Origin: Chloroflexota bacterium
GTDB lineage: Bacteria; Chloroflexota; Anaerolineae; UBA4142
Length of the DNA: 64,000 bases
Reading direction: 5' to 3'
Assembly (NCBI GenBank): GCA_023381515.1
Contig: JAMCQI010000099.1
Span: 13,893-77,892, forward strand
The notes under the pieces were generated by a model. That model saw only the letters and a program-made list of their open reading frames with translations. It had not been told where the DNA came from and did no database searches. A program made the position numbers and the translations under genes. Numbering within the stretch: position 1 is the first letter of the stretch; each line of letters opens with the position of its first letter. Of the stretch, positions 1 to 6,685 are shown piece by piece.

Positions 1-18
1 GCGACGCGCCCTTCCATT

Positions 19-1245
19 TCATCCATCATTCGATTTTCCTTTCTGCGTGGATTGAGAGCCTTTGCCCACTTGAAGAGTCGCTTGCAGCGCGTCGAGGAGG
101 CGATCGGCATCCTGCTGGGTATTATACGCTTGAATCGAAACGCGGATATACGGCCGTTCGTTCCAGACGACGATCGGCACCTCCACCCCGAACTCATCCA
201 TGAGCCGCGTCTTGAGTTGTGTAGGGTCGCATGGGGGCAGGGGCAAGGTGACCATCTGCATGTACCAATCGGGCGAATCCGGGCTGATGGGGGCAAGGCC
301 GGTGAGGGCCGCGATGCGCTCGCGCACTTGCTGCGCGAGGGTGTGGCAATCTCTGCGCACCTCATCCCAGCGATGCTCTTGAACGAATCGGATCGCGTCC
401 GGCACGGTCAGATAGGCCGAATAGTCGCGGGTGCCCGTATACTCTTGCTCGTCGATAAAGCGAGAAGCGCTCGGCGGAATGAAAGCGGATTCGTTCGCCT
501 CGTACCCCCAGCTGACAATCAGCGGCTCGACCCAACGCTGCATCTCGGGACGCGCGTACAAAAAGGCGGCGCCCTTGGGCGCGCAGAGCCACTTGTGCGC
601 GTTCGAGCTGTAGAAATCGGCGCCCAGGTCCTCCAAATCCAGCGGAATCTGGCCGACGGCGTGCGCCCCGTCGACGAGGCTCAGAATGCCGGCCGCGCGG
701 GCCCGGTGGCACAACTCCTCGACAGGGAAGATAAGCGCGGTCGGCGAAGTCATGTGGCTGAGAAAGAGGACGCGCGTGCGGGGCGTAACGCCCGACCACA
801 CCCTCTCGACAAAATCCGCGGCCGTGGTCACCGGCAGCGGAACGGGCTGCACCTTGTACACGGCGCCGCTCGCACGGCAGAGAAAGCGCCACATCCGGTC
901 CATCGCGCCGTACTCGTGGTCGGTGGTGAGGATTTCATCCCCCGGACTCAAGTGCAGGCTGCGGGCGACGATATTGAGCCCCGTCGTCGCGTTCGGAACG
1001 TAGACGAGGTTGTCCGCCGACGTGTGCACATAGGCGGCCAGGGCGCTGCGCGCTTCGTGCAAAAGCCCTGTCAGGCGCCGGCCGAGAAACTCGACCGGCT
1101 GCCATTCCAGCTCGCGCTGCCATCTTTGGTAACTCTCGAAAACCGGCCGGGGAGTGGCGCCGAAGGAACCGTGATTGAGAAAGGCAATGTCGGGATTGAG
1201 GAGAAAGAGATCTTTTGGTAGTGGAGCTTGATGGTTGGAGATCAC
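19..1245 (-). CDS. PLP-dependent class-V aminotransferase, isopenicillin-N-epimerase-like
   Basis: The product is a fold-type I PLP enzyme of the class-V aminotransferase/cysteine desulfurase superfamily, closest in style to CefD-like isopenicillin N epimerases. The N-terminus carries FLNHGSFGATPRPV, the cofactor Asp lies in LVDGAHAVGQ, and the Schiff-base Lys lies in SSNAHKWLCAPKGAAF. The frame is open upstream to an ATG at 1344, but the GTG at 1245 is preserved just before the conserved core and is preceded by GTGAGGCGCA, a usable ribosome binding site, so I start there (408 residues, a normal length). The substrate cannot be read from sequence. Many members of this group are annotated as epimerases without making antibiotics, and no beta-lactam genes are near. 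It stands alone, divergent from the hydrolase gene to its right. Confidence 0.85.
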   Translation of the reverse strand: MISNHQAPLPKDLFLLNPDIAFLNHGSFGATPRPVFESYQRWQRELEWQPVEFLGRRLTGLLHEARSALAAYVHTSADNLVYVPNATTGLNIVARSLHLSPGDEILTTDHEYGAMDRMWRFLCRASGAVYKVQPVPLPVTTAADFVERVWSGVTPRTRVLFLSHMTSPTALIFPVEELCHRARAAGILSLVDGAHAVGQIPLDLEDLGADFYSSNAHKWLCAPKGAAFLYARPEMQRWVEPLIVSWGYEANESAFIPPSASRFIDEQEYTGTRDYSAYLTVPDAIRFVQEHRWDEVRRDCHTLAQQVRERIAALTGLAPISPDSPDWYMQMVTLPLPPCDPTQLKTRLMDEFGVEVPIVVWNERPYIRVSIQAYNTQQDADRLLDALQATLQVGKGSQSTQKGKSNDG

Positions 1246-1346
1246 CTGCGCCTCACGGGATAGATAGAGGCCAGGATGATAACTCAGAATCGGAGTTGGA
1301 GCAAGTCCGCCGCGCAGAAGAGGCAGGGCGGCGAGTCGCGTCAACT

Positions 1347-1423
1347 GTCATTCTGAGCGGAGCGAAGAATCTCCGTCTCGGCATGCGAGATCCTTCGTCA
1401 CAAGCCCCGCTCCTCAGGATGAC
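1347..1423. repeat. REP-like inverted repeat, GTCATTCTGAG type
   Basis: An imperfect palindrome begins GTCATTCTGAGCGGAGCGAA and ends CTCCTCAGGATGAC, with AAGAATCTC and GAGATCCTT pairing inside. Palindromes with these ends are widespread dispersed intergenic repeats in many bacterial genomes (established knowledge). It lies between two divergent genes and encodes nothing. It could fold in RNA or be a mobilised MITE/REP unit. Confidence 0.7.
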
Positions 1424-1467
1424 AAGCCTGCTCCCAAACCAAACTGCACTCCGCAGCGAGAGCCACA

Positions 1468-1496
1468 TGTTCGCGGCCCTTGAGATATGCTATACT
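1468..1496 (+). promoter_or_regulatory. possible extended -10 promoter of the hydrolase gene
   Basis: TGCTATACT at 1488-1496 is an extended -10 element. No good -35 hexamer is seen 17 bases upstream. It lies 60 bases before the hydrolase start, which has its own GGAGGA ribosome binding site at 1545-1550. Confidence 0.4.
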
Positions 1497-1556
1497 CCAA
1501 AGAGCGAAAAATGAAATGCTCCATCAGAGTCGTCGAAAGGCTATGGAGGAAAGCAC

Positions 1557-2348
1557 ATGCAAACCTATGTCCGCGGCGTGGAGATGACGTATGAGGATAC
1601 GGGCGGCAGCGTCACACCACTCCTATTGATTCACGGTTACCCCCTCGATCACACGCTCTGGGAGCCGCAGTGGAAGGCCCTCGCCCCACGCGCGCGTGTG
1701 ATCGCCCCGGACCTACGAGGGTTTGGCGCGACGCCCCTACCGCAGGGTCCGGCAACCCTAGAGACCTACGCGGATGATCTCCTCGGTCTCCTCGACGCGC
1801 TCGGGATCGCCAGGGCGGTGGTCGGCGGTCTCTCGATGGGCGGCTATATTGCCTTTGCCTTTTACCGCCGGTATGCCTCCAGGGTTCAGGGACTCGTCCT
1901 CGCCGACACGCGCCCGCAAGCCGATTCCGAGGGCGGGAAAAAAGGACGAGACGCAAGTATCGCGCTCGCACGCCAGGAAGGCGCCACCGCCATTGCGGAT
2001 GGGATGCTTCCCAAAATGCTAACCCCACGGACGCTCGCAACACGCCCCGAGGTGACCCGAGCCGCGCACGCGATGATGGCTCGCCAGTCGGTGGAGGGGA
2101 TCGTCGCTGCGCTCGTCGCCATGCGGAACCGGCCCAACTCGATGGGAACGCTCGCCGCCATCACGGTCCCAACTCTCGTCGTCGTCGGAGACCAGGATAA
2201 CCTGACCACGCCGGAAGATGCAGAGGCCATGCGCGCGGGAATTCGCGGCGCGCGCCTCGCGGCCATTCCCGACGCGGCCCACCTGTCCAATTTCGAACAG
2301 CCCGAGGCTTTCAATGCGGCCCTCGCCGAGTTCCTGAAAAGCGTGTAG
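1557..2348 (+). CDS. alpha/beta-fold hydrolase
   Basis: This is a 263-residue cytosolic alpha/beta hydrolase of the size of 3-oxoadipate enol-lactonase-like and esterase/haloperoxidase-like enzymes. The oxyanion-hole motif LLIHGYPLDH is near residue 23. The nucleophile elbow is GGLSMGGY with Ser93, the acid is Asp212 or Asp214 in VVGDQDN, and the catalytic His242 is in PDAAHLSNFEQP. GGAGGA seven bases before the ATG fixes the start. The gene is monocistronic: it is divergent from the PLP enzyme and convergent with the annealing-protein gene. Family sequence does not reveal the substrate. Confidence 0.9.
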   Translation: MQTYVRGVEMTYEDTGGSVTPLLLIHGYPLDHTLWEPQWKALAPRARVIAPDLRGFGATPLPQGPATLETYADDLLGLLDALGIARAVVGGLSMGGYIAFAFYRRYASRVQGLVLADTRPQADSEGGKKGRDASIALARQEGATAIADGMLPKMLTPRTLATRPEVTRAAHAMMARQSVEGIVAALVAMRNRPNSMGTLAAITVPTLVVVGDQDNLTTPEDAEAMRAGIRGARLAAIPDAAHLSNFEQPEAFNAALAEFLKSV

Positions 2349-2349
2349 G

Positions 2350-2413
2350 CCCGTCTTCCCGGTGGGAAGACGGGGAATAAAAAAATCCCCCTCTTCCCGT
2401 CGGGAAGAGGGGG
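2350..2413 (-). terminator. two tandem hairpins between convergent genes
   Basis: Hairpin 1 (2350-2374) pairs CCCGTCTTCCC with GGGAAGACGGG. Hairpin 2 (2387-2413) pairs CCCCCTCTTCCC with GGGAAGAGGGGG. Between them is a run of A on the plus strand, so the leftward transcript reads hairpin 2 and then a U-run, an intrinsic terminator for the gene on the right. Hairpin 1 may stop the rightward hydrolase transcript but lacks a U-tract in that direction. Confidence 0.8.
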
Positions 2414-2423
2414 CGATGACTCG

Positions 2424-3248
2424 CTATTTCCTTGGGCCGCTGTTCTTTTGCGCAATCATTTGCGAAATGACCTTGGAAGCCTCGGCCAAGGTAGCTTGCT
2501 CCAGAGGATGCCGGAAGCCGCTTTCGAAGACGGCATCCAGGCCCTGCTGGATTTCCTGCTCGCTGCCGCCAAACCTCTCCGCGTAGAGTTCGATCAACTT
2601 GTTGCGCTGGTTCGTCGACATGGGAGCCGTGCGGCGGATGACAGGAACGGTCTCCCGCTCGCCGTCGCCGCCCTCCCTGACATAGCTGGAAGCATTTTCT
2701 TTCACATAGTTCTGACCGTTGCTCCCGCCGTTGCTGGCGCCATTGCCATTCCCCTGGCCGTCGTGGCCGTCGCCGGTACGGTTGGTCGCACCGGCGCGGA
2801 TCATGTCCTCCGCACTTGCCAGGCCTGCGCCCGGGAAGAGGCCGTAACCCATCGCGGTCAGCGCTCGGCCGATAGCCGAAGTTTCGGCGACCTCCCAGGG
2901 GAACTCGCGTTCCGCCCGTGTGCCGCCCTGCTTGCGGCTGGTCGAGATCCCATGGCGAGTGCCATAGATTTCGCTCGTCACGGTCACGAGCAGCGTCAAC
3001 TGCTCGTCCGTGTTTACCAGGACTTGCGGCTCGCCGAAATCGAGCCGCTTGCCCTGCCGGCGGTGGTCCTCGTTGGCCATCGCCAGCTTGCCGTCCACGG
3101 CCATATAGGCGTGTCCGACCGACTGCCAATCATCTCCGACTTTGCGCTGGGATTCGAGCAGAACCACGTAATCGGCAAATTCGTCATGCTTGACTGCTCC
3201 GACAGTTCCCGCTTTGCGGCACAAAGCCAGCACGTCCTCGCGCGTCAT
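2424..3248 (-). CDS. ERF/Rad52-like single-strand annealing protein (putative)
   Basis: The 274-residue product has the sequence logic of ERF-superfamily recombinases: a compact N-terminal beta-rich domain, the signature FPWEVAETSAIGRALTAMGY around residues 117-136, then a Gly/Asn-rich low-complexity linker (about 155-185) and a charged C-terminal helical region (about 205-274). Such proteins anneal complementary single strands and are normally encoded by phages, plasmids and integrated elements. The frame opens earlier, but the ATG at 3248 follows GGAGGAGG at the right distance, which settles the start. A strong promoter lies at 3361-3388 and a terminator at its 3' end, so it is a stand-alone unit. 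No other phage genes are visible. The fold-level assignment is from motif memory and is moderately sure. Confidence 0.6.
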   Translation of the reverse strand: MTREDVLALCRKAGTVGAVKHDEFADYVVLLESQRKVGDDWQSVGHAYMAVDGKLAMANEDHRRQGKRLDFGEPQVLVNTDEQLTLLVTVTSEIYGTRHGISTSRKQGGTRAEREFPWEVAETSAIGRALTAMGYGLFPGAGLASAEDMIRAGATNRTGDGHDGQGNGNGASNGGSNGQNYVKENASSYVREGGDGERETVPVIRRTAPMSTNQRNKLIELYAERFGGSEQEIQQGLDAVFESGFRHPLEQATLAEASKVISQMIAQKNSGPRK

Positions 3249-3360
3249 TTTAAAACCTCCTCCGCTGCAACGCACCTGACGCAGTGCATCCAGCAATCCC
3301 TTCGGACCTGCAAGCGCGGCCCGAGCTCAAGATGTGAACCGAACTTCTGTTCTACGCGCT

Positions 3361-3388
3361 ATTTTAGCACAAATTTTCTAGTTGTCAA
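3361..3388 (-). promoter_or_regulatory. sigma70-type promoter of the annealing-protein gene
   Basis: Reading leftward: TTGACA (3388-3383), a 16-base spacer, then TAAAAT (3366-3361) preceded by TGC, an extended -10. It points to the gene starting at 3248, giving a leader of about 105 bases. Confidence 0.75.
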
Positions 3389-3419
3389 GCCCGAATTGTG
3401 AGTGGTTTATGGTCAATCT

Positions 3420-3550
3420 CCGCTCGGCGACCGAGGTCGCCCCGATCGGGCCTTTGGCCGACAGTCCACCTGCGTAGACGGTCGCGCGTCCCCGGAGGGG
3501 GACGCTCGGCGCGAAGGCGCCCACCTGGGGCGACCTCGGTCGCCGAGCGG
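3420..3550. repeat. 131-bp nested palindromic element
   Basis: The outer arms, 3420-3443 and 3527-3550, are perfect 24-base inverted repeats. Inside are further hairpins, for example GCGTCCCC/GGGGACGC with a GGAG loop and GGCGC/GCGCC. It carries no plausible gene. It sits exactly between the leftward promoter at 3361-3388 and the rightward promoter at 3570-3597. It may be a MITE/REP-like element, a structured RNA or a bidirectional insulator; which one is unknown. Confidence 0.8.
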
Positions 3551-3569
3551 CCCCAGCGGGGAGAGCAAG

Positions 3570-3597
3570 TTGACAGCCAACGAAGGGAAGGTAGAAT
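3570..3597 (+). promoter_or_regulatory. sigma70-type promoter of the MntA/HepT operon
   Basis: TTGACA at 3570-3575, a 16-base spacer and TAGAAT at 3592-3597. It lies 57 bases before the MntA-like start. Confidence 0.7.
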
Positions 3598-3654
3598 AGA
3601 GAAACGACCCGGAAGGATGAACCTCCTTGCTGTGTCCGGGTGGAGTTGTCATCT

Positions 3655-3945
3655 ATGGACCAACAAGAGATTGTGAAAACCCTCGGCGCGCTGCGGACGG
3701 AGCTCGCGGAGCGCTTTGATGCCAAAGAGATCAGCCTCTTTGGGTCTTTTGTCCGAGGAGAGCAAGACGTGGCGAGCGACATTGATGTCTTGGTCGAGTC
3801 TGGAACCGAGGCCACTTTCTTCGACTTGGTCCGGTTGGGCCTCTTTCTCGAAGAGTCTTTTCAGCGTCCGGTGGATGTCATCCCCAAGGAGTCGTTGCGG
3901 CCCGAGTTCCGCGAAGAGGTCCTCTGGGAGCGGATTCTGATATGA
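3655..3945 (+). CDS. mntA: MntA-like minimal nucleotidyltransferase antitoxin
   Basis: This is a 96-residue minimal nucleotidyltransferase (MNT). The polymerase-beta-type active site is complete: GSFVRGEQDVASDIDVLVE contains the GSxxRG loop and the two metal-binding Asp residues of SDIDVLV, with a later Asp in RPVDVIP. MntA-type enzymes AMPylate the partner HEPN ribonuclease (HepT) and so neutralise it (known for the family). The ATG at 3655 follows GGTGGAG by nine bases; an in-frame GTG at 3640 is less likely. Its stop overlaps the start of the HEPN gene in ATGA, the usual translational coupling of this toxin-antitoxin pair. A promoter is seen at 3570-3597. Confidence 0.85.
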   Translation: MDQQEIVKTLGALRTELAERFDAKEISLFGSFVRGEQDVASDIDVLVESGTEATFFDLVRLGLFLEESFQRPVDVIPKESLRPEFREEVLWERILI

Positions 3946-4291
3946 GCGACTACCGGATCTTTCTGAAGGATATTCTCGCCGCTATCGACAGCATCGAATC
4001 GTTTACGGCCGGGGTGAATTTGGAGGCTTTCCAAGCCGATGACAAGACTCAAAGCGCGGTCATCCGGAAATTCGAGATCATCGGCGAGGCGGTGCGGCAC
4101 GTGCCTGAGGAAATCCGCGCGGCGCACCCGGAGTGGCTTGGAAGGAAATGGCCGGGATGCGGGATCGGCTGATTCACTTTTACATGGGCGCCAATGCTCG
4201 GCTGATCTGGAAGACCATTCACGAGGATTTGCCGCCAGCCAAGGCGGGGGTTCGAAAGATTCTCGAGGAGAATCCTCCTGAGCCGAGCTGA
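3942..4291 (+). pseudogene. hepT: HepT-like HEPN ribonuclease toxin, frameshifted
   Basis: The first 65 or so codons read as a DUF86/HepT protein (start MSDYRIFLKDILAAI, then KFEIIGEAVRHVPEEIR and HPE). The frame then runs into a stop at 4172 with non-family sequence. In another frame from about 4139 the family sequence resumes as WKEMAGMRDRLIHFYMGA and ends at a TGA at 4289-4291. This second part holds the HEPN catalytic Rx4H motif (RDRLIH). Five bases separate the two halves where six would be expected, so a single-base deletion near 4134-4138 explains the break. Unless this is a sequencing error, the toxin is inactive because the RNase motif is lost. I see no obvious slippery heptamer suggesting programmed frameshifting. 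Confidence 0.8.
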
Positions 4292-4319
4292 AGCTAGTAA
4301 CCTGCCTACGTCTTCCATC

Positions 4320-4358
4320 GAATGACACTCGGCAATTCGCAGAGTGTCATTTGTTTTT
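4320..4358 (+). terminator. intrinsic terminator of the MntA/HepT operon
   Basis: AATGACACTC pairs with GAGTGTCATT around an 11-base loop and is followed by TGTTTTT. The T-run is on the plus strand only, so it ends the rightward toxin-antitoxin transcript. Confidence 0.85.
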
Positions 4359-4381
4359 CCATCCGGGGAAACCAAGTGCGG

Positions 4382-5335
4382 TCAACTGCGCGGCACTCCG
4401 CCCACTACGTCTTCCGGAGATTGGCGTAGGAAGTTGGCTGCCGTTTGGCGGATCGGATCATAACCCGCCTTCGAGAGGTCGAACCAGCGAATGCGGGGGT
4501 CGTCCAGGCGGAACCAGCTGTACTGGTGGTGAACGAAACGGCGGGTATCCCTTTTGAGGAGACGCACCGCTTCGTCTAGCGTCGCCTCTCCTCTTACGTA
4601 GAGAGCGATTTGACGATAGCCCAGGCCGCTCATAGCCGGCGCATCTAACGGGTAACCGCGGTCGATGAGTCCCTTCACCTCCTCCACCAGCCCGGAAGCC
4701 ATCATTGCGTCCACCCGCGCATTGATGCGCCGGTACAGCTCCTCGCGCGGCAGAGTCAGACCGATCCGCAGAATGCGGTAACTCGGCGCGCGCTCGCTCT
4801 GCAGCCGGCTGATTGGCTCACCCGCCGTCTCGGACACCTCGATCGCGCGGATGATTCGACGCTTGTTGCGCGGGTCAATCCGGTCCGCCGCGATCGGGTC
4901 CATCTGGCGCAGGCGCGTGTACAGCGCGGCCGTCGCCTGCTGCTCCAGCTCCTGCCTCCGCTCGAGATTCGGAGCCACACGCGGGATCGCGAGGCCGTCG
5001 AGCACGGCGCGGACATAGAGCCCGCTTCCCCCGACCAGAAAGGGCACCTTGCCGCGCGCGTGGATATCGGCAATCGTCGCGTAGGCCTGCTGTTGGTACT
5101 GCGCGAGACTGAAGGATTCGCCGGGCTCAACGAGATCGATCAGATGATGCGGGACACGACGCTGCTCTTGCAGCGTCGGCTTGGCCGTTCCGATGTCCAT
5201 CCCGCGATAGACCAGCCGCGAGTCCGCCGAGACGATCTCGCCGTGCAATTCTTCCGCCAACTGGATGGCGGCGCGGGTTTTGCCGACCGCCGTAGGACCG
5301 AGGATCCCGACGAGAGAGTGGAGTTGAGTTTCCAT
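4382..5335 (-). CDS. miaA: tRNA dimethylallyltransferase
   Basis: MiaA transfers the dimethylallyl group of DMAPP to N6 of A37 in tRNAs reading UNN codons. The 317-residue length is normal. The P-loop GPTAVGKT is at residues 13-20, followed by the substrate loop SADSRLVYRGMDIGTAKPT, the DLVEPGESFSLAQYQ region, and the C-terminal-half motifs SGLGYRQI and KRDTRRFVHHQYSWFR. The ATG has no strong ribosome binding site. It is the last gene of the leftward group that begins with the LLM oxidoreductase. The only intrinsic terminator nearby, at 4320-4358, is oriented for the opposite strand. Confidence 0.95.
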   Translation of the reverse strand: METQLHSLVGILGPTAVGKTRAAIQLAEELHGEIVSADSRLVYRGMDIGTAKPTLQEQRRVPHHLIDLVEPGESFSLAQYQQQAYATIADIHARGKVPFLVGGSGLYVRAVLDGLAIPRVAPNLERRQELEQQATAALYTRLRQMDPIAADRIDPRNKRRIIRAIEVSETAGEPISRLQSERAPSYRILRIGLTLPREELYRRINARVDAMMASGLVEEVKGLIDRGYPLDAPAMSGLGYRQIALYVRGEATLDEAVRLLKRDTRRFVHHQYSWFRLDDPRIRWFDLSKAGYDPIRQTAANFLRQSPEDVVGGVPRS

Positions 5336-5368
5336 TTTTGGTTTTGACGGAAAAGACTCTAACCGGAA

Positions 5369-5593
5369 TCAGGATTTGCTCTTGCCGATCTTTTTTAACG
5401 CCGAACCTTTGTGCATCGCCAGGTGGTCGGTCTTGTCACTTTTGATCAAATACTGCGGTTCTTGCTTGGACGCGTGGACCGTATATCCTTTGAACTTGAT
5501 CGGTGCGGTGATTTTCTTTTGGATCGTTCCCCGCACCCGACCCGCCTCCGAGTTCCATTCCACATGATCGCCGACATGGAAATCCTTTGCCAT
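5369..5593 (-). CDS. DUF2945 (TUDOR-like) small protein
   Basis: A 74-residue basic protein matching the DUF2945 / hypervirulence-associated TUDOR-domain family: MAKDFHVGDHVEWNSEAGRV is the typical opening, followed by TVHASKQEPQYLIKSDKT and a Lys-rich end. Members are short SH3/Tudor-like barrels of unknown biochemical role, common beside stress genes. A GAGGGA ribosome binding site fits the second ATG (5593) better than the first (5599); they differ by two residues. It lies in the leftward operon between the alcohol dehydrogenase and MiaA genes. Confidence 0.8.
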   Translation of the reverse strand: MAKDFHVGDHVEWNSEAGRVRGTIQKKITAPIKFKGYTVHASKQEPQYLIKSDKTDHLAMHKGSALKKIGKSKS

Positions 5594-5621
5594 CGGCATA
5601 TTCCCTCGTTTGCATCAGCCG

Positions 5622-6650
5622 CTAGGTGCTGTGGCTCGGCTCCTCGGAAATCTGCAGGACCGCCGCGCCTTCGAGCTCCCCGCGGCGCATATAGTCCAGG
5701 GCTTCGTTCGCCTGCGCAAGCGGCAAGACCCGCACCTCGGTTTTGATCGGCACCTTGGGCGCAAGGCCGAGGAATTCCTCGCCGTCGCGGCGCGTCAGGT
5801 TCGCCACCGACCGGAGCACGCGTTCCCCCCACAACGAATCGTACGAGAAAGGAGGAATCTCGCTCATGTGAATGCCCCCGCTGACAACGGTGCCGCCTTT
5901 CGCCGTAACGCGCAGCGCCTGGATCATCAGCGGGCCCACGGGTGCAAAGATGAGGGCCGCATCCAACAATTCCGGGGGCGGCTGCGTCGAATCGCCGGCC
6001 CAGACGGCGCCCAGGCGCCGCGCAAACGCTTGCGTCTCCGTATCGCCCGGCCGGGTGAACGCGTAGACGCGCTTGCCTTGATACACCGCCAGTTGGGCGA
6101 TCAGATGGGCGGCCGCGCCAAAGCCATAGATGCCCAGATTTTCCACAGAGTCGCCCGCCAACCGAAAAGTGCGGTACCCAATCAGCCCCGCGCACAAGAG
6201 CGGAGCGACATGCGCGTCGCTGTAGGAAGCTGGCAGAGGAAAACAGTAGCGGGGATCGGCCACGGCGTATTCGGCATAGCCGCCGTCAATCGTATAGCCG
6301 GTGAAGAGCGGATGATCGCACAAATTCTCCTGACCGCGCAAGCAGTAGCGACAGGTGCCGTCGGTGTAGCCCAGCCAGGGGACTCCCACCCGGTCTCCCG
6401 GCTTGAACCGGTCCACTTGCGCTCCGCGCTCGACGACGGTGCCGACGATCTCGTGTCCTGGAATCAAAGGCAGCTTGGGGTCGCTCAGTTCGCCGTCGAC
6501 AATATGCAAATCGGTGCGGCACACTCCGCACGTATGAATTCGGATAAGGATTTGATGCGGCAGCGGATGCGGAACCGGGACTAGCTCCAAATGCAGCGGC
6601 TGTCTTGCCTTGTCCAACACCATCGCGCGCATCTTTTCTGGAATCTCCAT
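5622..6650 (-). CDS. zinc-dependent alcohol dehydrogenase family protein
   Basis: This 342-residue medium-chain dehydrogenase resembles the AdhA-like zinc-binding subfamily. Catalytic zinc ligands are seen in CGVCRTDLH (Cys44 region) and in PGHE (His66/Glu67). The structural-zinc lobe reads TDGTCRYCLRGQENLC, which supplies three cysteines (100, 103, 111) and has Asp97 where the first Cys is usual. The cofactor fold follows (GIYGFGAAAHLIAQLAV), but the glycine pattern is relaxed. The start follows AAGGAGG by nine bases. In its operon it sits between the glycogen debranching enzyme and the DUF2945 protein. The substrate is unknown. Confidence 0.85.
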   Translation of the reverse strand: MEIPEKMRAMVLDKARQPLHLELVPVPHPLPHQILIRIHTCGVCRTDLHIVDGELSDPKLPLIPGHEIVGTVVERGAQVDRFKPGDRVGVPWLGYTDGTCRYCLRGQENLCDHPLFTGYTIDGGYAEYAVADPRYCFPLPASYSDAHVAPLLCAGLIGYRTFRLAGDSVENLGIYGFGAAAHLIAQLAVYQGKRVYAFTRPGDTETQAFARRLGAVWAGDSTQPPPELLDAALIFAPVGPLMIQALRVTAKGGTVVSGGIHMSEIPPFSYDSLWGERVLRSVANLTRRDGEEFLGLAPKVPIKTEVRVLPLAQANEALDYMRRGELEGAAVLQISEEPSHST

Positions 6651-6685
6651 CTTGACTTGCCTCCTTCCCGTGGCCGATAGTTGAG

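Noticed and set aside
52..1221. 389-codon rightward open frame
   Set aside because: Antisense to the class-V aminotransferase, Arg/His/Asp-rich and without motifs.
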